Assembly (NCBI RefSeq): GCF_000219915.2 | Contig: NC_017964.1 | Location: 1,674,001 to 1,738,000 of the forward strand | Direction of reading: 5' to 3' | From: Advenella kashmirensis WT001 | Lineage (GTDB): Bacteria; Pseudomonadota; Gammaproteobacteria; Burkholderiales; Burkholderiaceae_B | Length of the DNA stretch: 64,000 bases | Shown: piece by piece, positions 40,608 through 49,849 of the stretch | How positions within the stretch are numbered: position 1 is the first letter of the stretch | Layout of the letters: each line of letters begins with the position of its first letter | Translations under genes and position numbers: made by a program | Notes under the pieces: generated by a model | What the model saw: the letters and a program-made list of their open reading frames with translations, nothing else | Databases searched by the model: none | What the model was told of the DNA's origin: nothing

Positions 40608-41203
40608 GTGAGCGCGACGTAGACTGGGAGTTGGTGCAGCGGGTCCAGAAGGGTGATAAAAAGGCCTTTGACCTGCTGGTCCTGAAATATCAACGCAAGA
40701 TCATGGGGCTGCTGGCCCGCATGATCGGCAGTCACAGCGAAGTCGAGGACATCGCGCAGGAAACATTTATCAAGGCCTATCGCGCCATTCCCCAGTTTCG
40801 CGGGGAAAGTGCGTTTTATACCTGGTTGTACCGAATTGCCATCAATACCGCCCGCAACTGGCTGTCTTCTTCGGACCGCAAGCTGAATTATCCGGATACG
40901 CTGGAAAACAAAGATGGTGAAACTTTTTCCCATTCAGACAATCTTATAGATATTGCCACGCCTGAATCGAGCATGGTAACGCAGGAAATTGTCCAGACCG
41001 TTAACGAAGCGATCGAAACATTGCCCGAAGATCTGCGCATGGCAATTGTGCTAAGGGAACTGGAAGGCCTGAGTTACGAAGAAATAGCACAGGCTATGGC
41101 CTGCCCGGTTGGTACGGTACGATCCCGTATATTCCGTGCACGGGAAGCCATCGCGGCGAAGCTCAAACCTGTCCTGGGACAGGCCATGGATCGCCGCTGG
41201 TAA
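40604..41203 (+). CDS. rpoE: RNA polymerase sigma factor RpoE (ECF, sigma-24)
   Basis: A 199-residue extracytoplasmic-function sigma factor for envelope stress. Region 2 reads DLLVLKYQRKIMGLLARM and EVEDIAQETFIKAYRAIPQFRGESAFYTWLYRIAINTARN; region 4 reads LREL EGLSYEEIAQAM with the helix-turn-helix PVGTVRSRIFRAREAI. The ATG at 40604 overlaps the upstream stop (ATGA). It heads the rpoE-rseA-rseB-mucD stress block and is held inactive by RseA. Confidence 0.97.
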   Translation: MSERDVDWELVQRVQKGDKKAFDLLVLKYQRKIMGLLARMIGSHSEVEDIAQETFIKAYRAIPQFRGESAFYTWLYRIAINTARNWLSSSDRKLNYPDTLENKDGETFSHSDNLIDIATPESSMVTQEIVQTVNEAIETLPEDLRMAIVLRELEGLSYEEIAQAMACPVGTVRSRIFRAREAIAAKLKPVLGQAMDRRW

Positions 41204-41213
41204 GGAATACATA

Positions 41214-41711
41214 ATGGAAAACACAAGAACTCCTCCTGCGATCGATTGGAATGAATCCATCTCCGAAATGGTGGATGGCGAATGCGATGCCTTTGATGCG
41301 TCCAGAATTGATACGCCCTATGGTCGCCAGACCTGGGATACTTATCATCTGATCGGCGATGTGATGCGCAACGAGCATCTGGCCATCAAGCCCTCCGATC
41401 TGTTCAATGCCCGCATCAGCAAACTGATCGCGGCCGAGCCGACCCATCACGTCGCACCGGCCCGCGGCTATCTGCGCTGGGGTGCCTCAGGCATTGCCGC
41501 GGCAGCGGCCGTGGCCGCGCTGGTATGGTTCAATGATCCTTTCCAGAGTGATCTTGCACCACCTGCGCCGCCAACGCTTGCTGCCGGTCAGTCGGCGCCG
41601 CCGGCTGATATTCCGCAGCATGACTTTCACGATTACGTGGCGGCGCACAGCCAAATGGTAGGTGCCTACCCGGTTCGTCAGGTGTCGTATGAAATCGGGG
41701 ATGTGCAGTGA
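41214..41711 (+). CDS. rseA: Anti-sigma-E factor RseA (MucA-like)
   Basis: A 165-residue membrane protein. The N-terminal cytoplasmic domain (ESISEMVDGECDAFD, then RQTWDTYHLIGDVMR) is the RseA sigma-binding fold. One transmembrane segment lies at about 92-107 (ASGIAAAAAVAALVW), followed by a Pro/Ala-rich periplasmic tail where RseB and the DegS/AlgW protease act. The start at 41214 is preceded by AAGGA. It overlaps rseB by four bases. Confidence 0.92.
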   Translation: MENTRTPPAIDWNESISEMVDGECDAFDASRIDTPYGRQTWDTYHLIGDVMRNEHLAIKPSDLFNARISKLIAAEPTHHVAPARGYLRWGASGIAAAAAVAALVWFNDPFQSDLAPPAPPTLAAGQSAPPADIPQHDFHDYVAAHSQMVGAYPVRQVSYEIGDVQ

Positions 41712-42712
41712 TCGGACAGGAGAGGCTGCGTTTGACTTGCCGACGTTCTCATAGCGTCATGCTGGCCGTATGCTGGGCCATCACCCCCTGTCTGCCGGTA
41801 TATGCCGCCTCGCCTGCGCAGTTGCTCATGCAAATCCAGAAAGCGGCCGAATCCACCGACTACAGCGGTACGTTCCTGTATCAGCAGGGCAATGTCATGA
41901 TTACCTCAAGGGTAACGCATGTGGTTGACGGCGAAGGCGTCAAGGAGCGCCTGGAAGTGCTCGATGGCGACGCCCAGGAATACCTGCGCAACAACAATGT
42001 TGTGGAAAGCCTGCTGCCCGCTCGCAAAATAGTGATCGTGGACAAGCCGCGCAAGGACCGTTTTCCCGCGCTGTTGCTCGGTCCGATCGACAATCTTGAA
42101 AAATATTACGAAATCCGGGCGCAGAACGGCAGCACGCGCGTTGCCGGCCGTCCTTGCGATTTGATCGAAGTAAACCCCCGGGTTCAGGATCGCTATGGCT
42201 ATCGGTTTTGCGCTGATGAAAAATCCCGGCTGTTGCTTAAGTCGCAGACGGTGAATGAGCAGGGCACCGTGATCGAACAGGTGACGTTCACGGGCCTGTC
42301 GGTGGGCAGTAATGTGGACACCGCCAATCTGAAATCCGCGTTTGATTATTCAGAATGGAAGCGCGTTGAGCACAAGCCCGTGGCCGTGGATCTGACGCAG
42401 GAAGGCTGGCGAATTCGGTACCCCGCAGGCTTTGCGCCCATCATGAGCATCGTTCGTCCGAAAGGAACTAAAGAGAACGTAAAGCAACTAATACTTACAG
42501 ACGGTCTGTCTTCCATCTCGGTATTTATCCAGAAAGTAAAGGATTCTGAAAAAACCTTTAATAATCAAGGTGATGCCAGAGTTGGTTCGATGAATGTATT
42601 CCGCCAGCGGGTTGACGATTACTGGCTTACCGCCATTGGCGCAATCCCATTGGCTACACTCAAAGACTTGGCCGTTTCTACAAAATTCATTCAACCTGTT
42701 TCAAAACAGTAA
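41708..42712 (+). CDS. rseB: Sigma-E regulatory protein RseB (MucB-like)
   Basis: A 334-residue periplasmic protein with an N-terminal signal ending near PVYAAS. It begins with GTG overlapping the rseA stop. The MucB/RseB domain is recognised by YSGTFLYQQGNVMITSRVTHVVDG, LPARKIVIVDKPRK, and the C-terminal GWRIRYPAGFAPIM with FIQKV. It shields RseA from proteolysis until envelope stress (mislocalised lipopolysaccharide or porins) releases it. Confidence 0.94.
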   Translation: MIGQERLRLTCRRSHSVMLAVCWAITPCLPVYAASPAQLLMQIQKAAESTDYSGTFLYQQGNVMITSRVTHVVDGEGVKERLEVLDGDAQEYLRNNNVVESLLPARKIVIVDKPRKDRFPALLLGPIDNLEKYYEIRAQNGSTRVAGRPCDLIEVNPRVQDRYGYRFCADEKSRLLLKSQTVNEQGTVIEQVTFTGLSVGSNVDTANLKSAFDYSEWKRVEHKPVAVDLTQEGWRIRYPAGFAPIMSIVRPKGTKENVKQLILTDGLSSISVFIQKVKDSEKTFNNQGDARVGSMNVFRQRVDDYWLTAIGAIPLATLKDLAVSTKFIQPVSKQ

Positions 42713-42731
42713 ATACTGAAAAGGGCTACTC

Positions 42732-44237
42732 ATGAATAACAAGGTCACAAAACCGCTACAGACCGCTATCGTCGCGGCAATGATCGGACTGGGCAGTGCG
42801 ACTGTGTTGCTACCGAATACCGGCATGGCGCAGAATGCGCCTGCGGCACCGGTGCCGACCTCAACTGCCGTGACTGCGCTGCCTGATTTTACTTCTATTG
42901 TGGCAGCAACCGAAAACGCCGTGGTCAATATTCGCACCATGGAAAAGATATCATCGCGCCCGATGCAGGGCTTTGGCCCGGGCGACAGTCCCGAAGACCT
43001 GTTCCGCTTTTTCTTTGGTCCCGACTTCATGCCGCCGCGTGATCGTGATCCGCGTTCTGAGCGCTCGCCCCGTGGCGAAGGTGAAGAGCGTAGCGTACCG
43101 CGCGGCGTGGGATCAGGCTTTATTATCTCCAAAGACGGTTACATCATGACCAACAACCACGTGGTCGATGGCGCCTCAAAAATCACGGTCACCATGAACG
43201 ATGGTCGCGAATATCAGGCCAAAGTGATCGGCACTGACAAGCGCACCGATATCGCGCTGATCAAGATTCAGGCCGACAACCTGCCCGTGTTGAAAATCGG
43301 CGATTCCAACAGGCTGAAAAAAGGACAGTGGGTATTGGCTATCGGTTCGCCTTTTGGCCTGGACTCCACGGTAACCTCCGGTATCGTGAGCGCCATCAAC
43401 CGCGATACGGGTGAATACCTGCCGTTTATCCAGACCGATGTTGCGGTCAATCCCGGCAATTCGGGCGGCCCGCTGATCAATCTGTCCGGCGAGGTAGTGG
43501 GCATCAATTCCCAGATCATCTCGCAAAGCGGCGGCTTCATGGGAATTTCCCTGTCTATTCCGATAGACGAAGCTATGCGTGTAGTTGAACAGCTCAAGGC
43601 TACCGGCAAGGTTACCCGTGGTCGTATTGGCGTGCAGATTGGCGAAGTGAGCGAAGAGGTCGCCAAGGCCATAGGCCTGCCCAAGGCTGCTGGCGCACTG
43701 GTCAGCAATGTCGAGCAGGGTGGTCCTGCTGACAAAGCCGGTGTTCAGGCAGGCGATGTCATTACCAAGTTCAACGGCGCTGAGGTAAAAAAATGGTCCG
43801 ATTTGCCACGCCTGGTTGGACAGACCAAGCCCGAATCAGACTCTTCGCTGGAAGTATGGCGCCGTGGTAAATACGAGACATTGACGGTCAAGATTGCGGA
43901 AATACCAAGTGCGCCGTCCGATACCGCCAATAGCAACGAGCCCCAGGAGCAGGCCGGTAGTGCCGATCGACTGGGCCTGATCGTGGAACCTGTTCCATCT
44001 TCGCTGCAAAGCCGTATGCACATCAAGGGTGGCGTGCTGGTCAAGGATGTCAAGGGCGCTGCGCTGGAAGCCAGCATTCAGCCGGGTGACGTGATTCTCG
44101 CACTGAACAACCAGGATGTGAAGGATGTCCAGCATTTCCGCGAAATCGTAGGCAAGCTTGAAAAAGGCAAGGCTGCGGCCCTGCTGGTACGGCGTGACAA
44201 TTTAACCCAGTGGGTACCTGTAACACCTGCAAAATAA
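42732..44237 (+). CDS. mucD: DegP-like periplasmic serine endoprotease MucD
   Basis: A 501-residue HtrA protease and chaperone. After a signal peptide (QTAIVAAMIGLGSATVLLP), the triad is visible: histidine in IMTNNHVVDGAS, aspartate in KRTDIALIKI, serine in VNPGNSGGPLINL. Two PDZ domains follow (GRIGVQIGEVSEEVAKAIGL and LGLIVEPVPSSLQSR). It closes the sigma-E block, and a strong terminator follows at 44261-44288. Confidence 0.95.
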   Translation: MNNKVTKPLQTAIVAAMIGLGSATVLLPNTGMAQNAPAAPVPTSTAVTALPDFTSIVAATENAVVNIRTMEKISSRPMQGFGPGDSPEDLFRFFFGPDFMPPRDRDPRSERSPRGEGEERSVPRGVGSGFIISKDGYIMTNNHVVDGASKITVTMNDGREYQAKVIGTDKRTDIALIKIQADNLPVLKIGDSNRLKKGQWVLAIGSPFGLDSTVTSGIVSAINRDTGEYLPFIQTDVAVNPGNSGGPLINLSGEVVGINSQIISQSGGFMGISLSIPIDEAMRVVEQLKATGKVTRGRIGVQIGEVSEEVAKAIGLPKAAGALVSNVEQGGPADKAGVQAGDVITKFNGAEVKKWSDLPRLVGQTKPESDSSLEVWRRGKYETLTVKIAEIPSAPSDTANSNEPQEQAGSADRLGLIVEPVPSSLQSRMHIKGGVLVKDVKGAALEASIQPGDVILALNNQDVKDVQHFREIVGKLEKGKAAALLVRRDNLTQWVPVTPAK

Positions 44238-44260
44238 GGCTACAATACGATATGCAGGCC

Positions 44261-44288
44261 AAGGGGCGCTTCATGCGCCCCTTTTTTT
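44261..44288 (+). terminator. Intrinsic terminator after mucD
   Basis: AGGGGCGC (44262-44269), a five-base loop and GCGCCCCT (44275-44282) followed by seven T. A classic rho-independent terminator separating the sigma-E block from lepA. Confidence 0.92.
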
Positions 44289-44458
44289 GAGTCTGAACCG
44301 CTGTAACAGTCCGGCTCGTGGTATTTCCGAGCCAGACCGCAGTCCGGGTGCAGGCTCTGCAGCCAAACCATTCCCGATGCCCCTGGCATCCTTACTGTGG
44401 TGAAACAGGCGTGCGTACTCATCTGAGTCAGCGCCAGCACTGCACTTTTGCGCTTTTT

Positions 44459-46252
44459 ATGCAACATATACGTAATTTCTCGATTATTGCCCATATTGAC
44501 CATGGCAAATCTACGCTCGCGGACCGCCTTATTCACCGTTGTGGTGGTTTGGCAGACCGGGAGATGTCCAAGCAGGTGCTCGACTCCATGGACATCGAGC
44601 GCGAGCGGGGTATCACGATCAAGGCCCAGACCGCTGCACTGCACTACAAGGCGCAAGATGGCAAAATCTACAATCTGAATCTGATCGATACGCCGGGACA
44701 TGTGGACTTTTCCTATGAGGTCAGTCGTTCTTTATCTGCCTGTGAAGGCGCACTGCTGGTGGTGGACGCCACCCAGGGCGTAGAGGCGCAAACGGTCGCA
44801 AACTGCTATACCGCCATCGAGCTTGGTGTTGAAGTGATGCCGGTGCTCAATAAAATGGACCTGCCGTCGGCCGAGCCTGAAGAGGCGCGCCAGGAAATTG
44901 AAGATGTGATCGGTATTGACGCCAGCGACGCCATCAAGGCCAGTGCCAAGACCGGCGTGGGCATTGACGAAATTCTGGAAATGATCGTGGCCAAGGTGCC
45001 GCCGCCGGTCGGTAATGTTGACGAACCTTTGCAGGGTTTGATTATTGATTCCTGGTTTGACAATTACGTTGGCGTGGTCATGCTGGTACGAATCAAAAAC
45101 GGAGTATTGCGACCCAAGGACAAGATTCTGTTTATGGCTACCGGTGCAACGCACCTGTGTGAACAATTGGGTGTGTTTGCTCCCAAATCAGAGCCACGCA
45201 CATTGCTCTCAGCAGGTGAAGTGGGCTTTGTGATTGCCGGTATCAAGGAGCTGGCCGATGCCAAGGTAGGAGACACCATTACGCTTGCCGGCAAGCCGGC
45301 CAGCACTCCGTTACCAGGTTTCAAGGAAGTCAAGCCGCAGGTGTTTGCCGGCCTGTATCCTGTGGAAAGCAGCGAATACGACCAGTTGCGTGACTCGCTT
45401 GAAAAACTGCGCCTGAACGATTCCTCGCTTATGTTCGAACCGGAGGTATCGCAGGCGCTGGGCTTTGGCTTTCGCTGCGGTTTCCTGGGGCTGTTGCACA
45501 TGGAAATCGTGCAGGAACGGCTTGAGCGTGAGTTTGACATGGACATCATCACCACCGCACCCACGGTGGTCTATGAGGTTGAACGCAACGACGGCGAAAT
45601 ACTGACTATCGAGAGCCCTTCGCGCATGCCTGAGGTCGGGCAGATTGCCGACATCCGCGAACCCATTGTCACGGTAACGCTGTTCATGCCGCAGGAGTAT
45701 GTCGGGGCAGTCATTACCTTGTGTATAGCCAAGCGCGGCAACCAGATCAACATGAGTTATCACGGCCGTCAGGTGCATCTGGTTTATGAAATTCCGCTGG
45801 CCGAGATTGTGCTTGATTTCTTCGATCGGCTCAAGTCCGTATCGCGCGGCTATGCGTCCATGGATTACGAATTCCTCGAGTATCGTTCCGCCGACGTGGT
45901 GCGCGTCGACCTGCTCATCAATAACGAGCGGGTTGATGCCCTGTCTATGATCGTGCACCGTGCCAACGCCCGTTATCGTGGCCGCGAAGTCGTCTCTAAA
46001 ATGCGCGGCCTGATCCCGCGCCAGATGTTCGATGTTGCGATTCAGGCGGCGATTGGGGCGGAAATTATTGCGCGTGAAAATGTGAAGGCGCTGCGCAAGA
46101 ACGTGCTCGCCAAGTGTTATGGCGGAGATATTTCGCGTAAGAAAAAACTGCTGGAAAAACAAAAGGCAGGTAAAAAGCGGATGAAACAGGTGGGCAGTGT
46201 GGAAATTCCACAGGAAGCGTTCCTGGCCATTCTCCAGGTTGAAGATAAATAA
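44459..46252 (+). CDS. lepA: Elongation factor 4 (LepA)
   Basis: A 597-residue ribosomal GTPase. I start at 44459 ([21 protein letters not shown]), which gives the exact family length; a 47-residue in-frame extension upstream is unlike any LepA. G1 is [10 protein letters not shown]3 DTPGH, G4 NKMDLP. The C-terminal LepA-specific domain ([37 protein letters not shown]) is present. It is followed 11 bases later by lepB, as in E. coli. Confidence 0.97.
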   Translation: MQHIRNFSIIAHIDHGKSTLADRLIHRCGGLADREMSKQVLDSMDIERERGITIKAQTAALHYKAQDGKIYNLNLIDTPGHVDFSYEVSRSLSACEGALLVVDATQGVEAQTVANCYTAIELGVEVMPVLNKMDLPSAEPEEARQEIEDVIGIDASDAIKASAKTGVGIDEILEMIVAKVPPPVGNVDEPLQGLIIDSWFDNYVGVVMLVRIKNGVLRPKDKILFMATGATHLCEQLGVFAPKSEPRTLLSAGEVGFVIAGIKELADAKVGDTITLAGKPASTPLPGFKEVKPQVFAGLYPVESSEYDQLRDSLEKLRLNDSSLMFEPEVSQALGFGFRCGFLGLLHMEIVQERLEREFDMDIITTAPTVVYEVERNDGEILTIESPSRMPEVGQIADIREPIVTVTLFMPQEYVGAVITLCIAKRGNQINMSYHGRQVHLVYEIPLAEIVLDFFDRLKSVSRGYASMDYEFLEYRSADVVRVDLLINNERVDALSMIVHRANARYRGREVVSKMRGLIPRQMFDVAIQAAIGAEIIARENVKALRKNVLAKCYGGDISRKKKLLEKQKAGKKRMKQVGSVEIPQEAFLAILQVEDK

Positions 46253-46263
46253 GGAAGTAGAAG

Positions 46264-47070
46264 ATGAATTTTGCATTGATCCTGTTTGTATTGCTGGTGA
46301 TCACAGGCCTGGTAAAGCTGCTTGATGTCCTTGTTTTTCGCAAGCGGCGTGTGGCCCAGTATGGTCAGGACGAGCAGGCGCACCGTCCCTGGTGGATCGA
46401 GTACTCGCTGAGCTTTTTTCCCGTCATTCTGTTTGTCTTTGTCCTGCGCTCCTTTCTGTTTGAACCGTTCCGGATTCCCTCAGGTTCCATGCTGCCGACA
46501 TTGCAGAACGGCGATATGATCCTGGTGAACAAATTTACCTATGGCATCCGCCTGCCCATCGTCGATCAGAAAATCATTCCGATCAATACGCCGCAACGTG
46601 GCGACGTGATGGTGTTTCGCTATCCCGTCAATCCCGACATGGATTTCATCAAGCGAGTGGTCGGTGTACCGGGTGACGAGGTCATTTATCAGAACAAGCG
46701 CCTGAGCATCAACGGGCAAACCGTGCCGGTCACGCGTATCGGGCCCTATGTGAATCCTTCACAGCAAAGCGGCTCGCCCGAGGCGCTTGAAGAAAAGCTG
46801 GGTGAGCATGAGCATGCCATTCTGAATATGCCAGGCATGGGCGCACTGCTGGGGATGACAAATTTCCCGGGTAGGGAAAATTGCGAATACAAAGGCACGG
46901 ATTTTCGTTGCAAGGTGCCCGAAGGCCAGTACTTTGTAATGGGTGATAATCGTGATAACAGCGAGGACAGTCGATACTGGGGCTTCGTGCCTGACCGCAA
47001 TATTGTGGGTAAGGCATTTTTCATATGGATGAATTTTGGCGATCTGAGTCGCATAGGTTCCTTTAAGTGA
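46264..47070 (+). CDS. lepB: Signal peptidase I
   Basis: A 268-residue inner-membrane protease that removes Sec signal peptides. Two N-terminal membrane segments (residues 1-20 and about 45-65) precede the catalytic serine in [10 protein letters not shown] and lysine in [14 protein letters not shown]; box E is [16 protein letters not shown]. The stop overlaps the rnc start (TGATG), so rnc is translationally coupled. Confidence 0.96.
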   Translation: MNFALILFVLLVITGLVKLLDVLVFRKRRVAQYGQDEQAHRPWWIEYSLSFFPVILFVFVLRSFLFEPFRIPSGSMLPTLQNGDMILVNKFTYGIRLPIVDQKIIPINTPQRGDVMVFRYPVNPDMDFIKRVVGVPGDEVIYQNKRLSINGQTVPVTRIGPYVNPSQQSGSPEALEEKLGEHEHAILNMPGMGALLGMTNFPGRENCEYKGTDFRCKVPEGQYFVMGDNRDNSEDSRYWGFVPDRNIVGKAFFIWMNFGDLSRIGSFK

Positions 47071-47822
47071 TGAACCTGTCAAGATTGGAACGACTGCTCG
47101 GGTATCAATTCAAGGACCAGCGTCTGCTGGTTCAGGCACTCACGCATCGTAGCCATAGTGCGACGCACAATGAGCGGTTCGAATTCCTGGGCGATTCCAT
47201 CCTTAACTTCACTGTGGCGGCTATTCTGTTTCATCGATTGCAGCGCGAGGACGAAGGAGATTTGTCCCGAATCCGCGCCAGTCTGGTCAAGCAGGCAACC
47301 CTGGCCGATATTGCACACCGACTTGAATTGCCGCAGTTTTTGCGGCTGGGTGAAGGTGAGCTAAAAAGTGGCGGATTTCGTCGTCCCTCGATACTGGCCG
47401 ATGCACTGGAGGCGATTTTTGCCGCGGTCTATCTGGACAGCGATGTGCCATCCGTGCAGGCAGTGATCGAGGGGCTGTATACACCGTTGCTGGACTCAGT
47501 TGATTTCAATACACTGGGCAAAGACGCCAAAACCCTGTTGCAGGAAGTGTTGCAGGGCCGCAAGTTTGCCTTGCCTGTCTATAACGTCGTCGCTACCAGC
47601 GGTGCTGCTCACGACCAGCAGTTCGAGGTTGAATGCTTTATTGCGGAGCTGGATATGCGCAGCCAGGCCAGTGGCAGCAGCCGTCGCGCAGCCGAACAGG
47701 CTGCCGCGCGCAAAATGCTGGATGCCCTGGAAAAGGTGTTGCCCAAAGGCAGTGCCAAAAAGCGGGTGCGCAAGGTTGCACAACTGACCTTGCCGGTCGC
47801 CGTCGAACAGGAGAAAAAATGA
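47070..47822 (+). CDS. rnc: Ribonuclease III
   Basis: A 250-residue dsRNA endonuclease. The nuclease signature [14 protein letters not shown] lies near residue 36 and the second metal site in [13 protein letters not shown]. The double-stranded RNA-binding domain begins at [20 protein letters not shown] and ends [17 protein letters not shown] basic C-terminal tail of about 25 residues follows. The ATG at 47070 is chosen over GTG at 47067. It overlaps era by four bases. Confidence 0.96.
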   Translation: MNLSRLERLLGYQFKDQRLLVQALTHRSHSATHNERFEFLGDSILNFTVAAILFHRLQREDEGDLSRIRASLVKQATLADIAHRLELPQFLRLGEGELKSGGFRRPSILADALEAIFAAVYLDSDVPSVQAVIEGLYTPLLDSVDFNTLGKDAKTLLQEVLQGRKFALPVYNVVATSGAAHDQQFEVECFIAELDMRSQASGSSRRAAEQAAARKMLDALEKVLPKGSAKKRVRKVAQLTLPVAVEQEKK

Positions 47823-48747
47823 GTCAGGAACCTATTGTGCCAACCGAAGATGACGGTGCGCAAAGCAGCCCGTACAAAACCGGTTTTATCGCGGTTGTGG
47901 GCGCCCAACGTGGGCAAGTCTACGCTGACCAATGCGCTGATCGGCAGCAAGATATCAATTGTATCGCGCAAGGCGCAAACTACCCGGCACCGTATTCATG
48001 GCGTGCTCACGCGTGACAAGACACAGTTTGTGTTTGTTGACACGCCGGGCTTTCAGACCCGGCATGGCGGGACAATGAACCGCATGATGAACCGTGTTGT
48101 CACGCAGGCGCTGGCCGATGTGGACGTCATTGTTCATGTGGTCGAGGCGGGCAAATGGTCTGCCGGTGACGAACAGATCGTGCCTTTGCTGCCGGTATCG
48201 AAAAAATGCATTCTGGCTGTCAGCAAAGTTGATACGCTCAAGAACAAGAATGACCTGTTCGATTTCGTGGGTCGCATTATGGGCAAGTTCGCCTACGATG
48301 CTGTGGTGCCTTGGCAGTCTCAGTCAAAGGCGTGCAGCTCGATACACTGCTGACCGAGATTGAACAGCGGCTGCCCCAGGCGAATTCATGTTTGAAGAAG
48401 ATGCGCTGACCGACAGACCAATTCGGTTTATTGCGGCTGAATTGATTCGTGAAAAAATCTTCCGTCTGGTGGGCGATGAATTGCCCTACGCATGTACTGT
48501 AGTCATTGAGCAGTGGGACGAGGATGAGAATGCAGCGCGCATTGCGGCCTGCGTAGTGGTGGAGCGCGAAACTCACAAGCCGATTTTGCTGGGTGCCAAA
48601 GGCACGCATATGAAACGCATTGCCACCGAGGCCCGCCAGGATATTTCAGCCTTGCTGGACAAGCCGGTGTTTCTTGAAATCTACATCAAAGTGCGCAAAG
48701 GCTGGTCGGAAAAGGAAAGTGCCCTGCGCGATCTGGGCTATGAGTAA
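47819..48747 (+). CDS. era: GTPase Era
   Basis: An essential GTPase for 16S rRNA maturation. G1 ([16 protein letters not shown]) is broken at about 47907 by the loss of two bases in C runs; further one-base losses near 48312 (T or G run) and 48390 (TCC-ATG) follow. Otherwise G2/G3 (DTPGFQTR), G4 ([13 protein letters not shown]) and the KH domain ([27 protein letters not shown]) are all intact. Restored length is about 311 residues. Three true frameshifts in an essential gene are not credible. Stop overlaps recO by eight bases. Confidence 0.94.
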
Positions 48748-49326
48748 ACGTGGTAGTCGGGTGCAGGATGCGGGCGCCTACTTGTTGCAGGCCACCGCCT
48801 GGAGCGAGTCCTCGCTGATTGCCCGTTTGTTTGCCCGCGATTACGGCATTGTGACCGTTGTGGCCAAAGGAGCCAAGCGACCGTATTCGGTGCTGCGTCC
48901 TGTCCTGTCGGCCTTCGAGCCCTGCTGGTGTCATGGTCGGGGCAGGGCGAAGTCAAAACGCTCACTCGCGCCGAGCTGGCCGGCCTGCATGGCCTGGCCG
49001 GCAAGTCCCTGATGTCGGCCTGGTATATGAACGAGCTGTTGATTCGTATGCTGCCAGGTGAAGACGCGCATCCCCAGTTATTTGACGCCTATTGCGAGGC
49101 CTTGCAGCAACTTGCTATTGGCGAACGTGCTTCAGGTTCGTTGCGCCGGTTTGAATGGACCCTGCTGCAGGAAACAGGTTATGGGGTTCCGGGCGCTCGC
49201 CCTGATTTTGACGAACCTGCAGCCGAGCCCGGCTTGCGTCGCATGCTGCGTGAACGCATCGACGAACATCTGGAAAAAAAACCGCTGATGACGCGAAACG
49301 TATTGTTGTCGCTGAAACAGTATTAA
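48740..49326 (+). CDS. recO: DNA repair protein RecO, shortened
   Basis: A recombination mediator that loads RecA with RecR. The OB fold begins VQDAGAYLLQATAWSESSLIARLFARDYG; after a one-C repair near 48915 the frame continues FEPLLVSWSGQGEVKTLTRAELAGL and LRRFEWTLLQETGYG. Total is only about 195 residues against 240 or more in relatives. The deficit lies between GYG and the final helix (LRRMLRERIDEHLEKKPLMTRNVL), where a zinc or linker segment is expected. No pdxJ-acpS follows, unlike most betaproteobacteria. Confidence 0.88.
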
Positions 49327-49849
49327 ACCTGGTGTGCATCGATAGTGCGGATCACATCATCACGCTGATTCCATGATGTTGCACCGTTGGCGAACGTGCC
49401 CGTAAGTTTGTGCAAGATCACGACGTTTTTCCTTTCTCTTTCCTTGCTTCCTTCTTTTTTCAATTCGTCTTTTATTACGATTGTTCTCTCTGTCGTTTTT
49501 TCTGTCCTGGCCGACTCCCTAATTCCCTTGTTCTTAAGTTTTTGAGTTTTTGAGTTTTTGAGTTTTTTGAGTTTTTGAGTTTTTGAGTTTTTTGAGTTTT
49601 TGAGTTTTTTGAGTTTTTTGAGTTTTTTGAGTTTTTCCGCCGTCGTTTCGCAGCATGGATTTTCTTGCATGACGCCCGCCGCGATCTTTGAGCAAAACCT
49701 GCCGCACTTACAGTCATCGTAAGCCCAGCTTATCGTCCGTGACACAAGGAGGGAGGGCTATGCAATTTCGTACATCATTTATCAGCGGCTTGACCATGAA
49801 TGGCGCTAACCTCGGTTATTATTTCAGATAAGACTTCGGGAGAGCATTT
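49327..49849. other. Intergenic, pyrimidine-rich region with tandem repeat
   Basis: A 523-base region after recO with no supported gene. The left half is a pyrimidine-rich tract (many TTTCC and TTTT runs), then the GAGTTTTT repeat (49536-49636), then a mixed segment up to the DUF4139 gene. Frames that cross the repeat on the minus strand are open because the repeat has no stop in any frame. Confidence 0.6.
49536..49636. repeat. Tandem GAGTTTTT/GAGTTTTTT repeat
   Basis: Twelve consecutive units, the first AAGTTTTT and then eleven GAG followed by five or six T (order of T counts: 5,5,5,6,5,5,6,5,6,6,6,5). The unit is eight or nine bases. It begins about 210 bases after recO and ends 213 bases before the DUF4139 gene. 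It is a candidate slippage-prone (phase-variable) tract; the T-count differences may partly be sequencing error. Confidence 0.9.

Noticed and set aside
44318..44458. Extended N-terminus of LepA
   Set aside because: The 47 added residues are unlike LepA, and the start at 44459 gives the exact family length and N-terminus.
49323..49745. Lysine-rich minus-strand frame through the GAGTTTTT repeat
   Set aside because: The repeat contains no stop codon in any minus frame, so openness is automatic; there is no ribosome-binding site and the frame is not conserved-looking outside the repeat.
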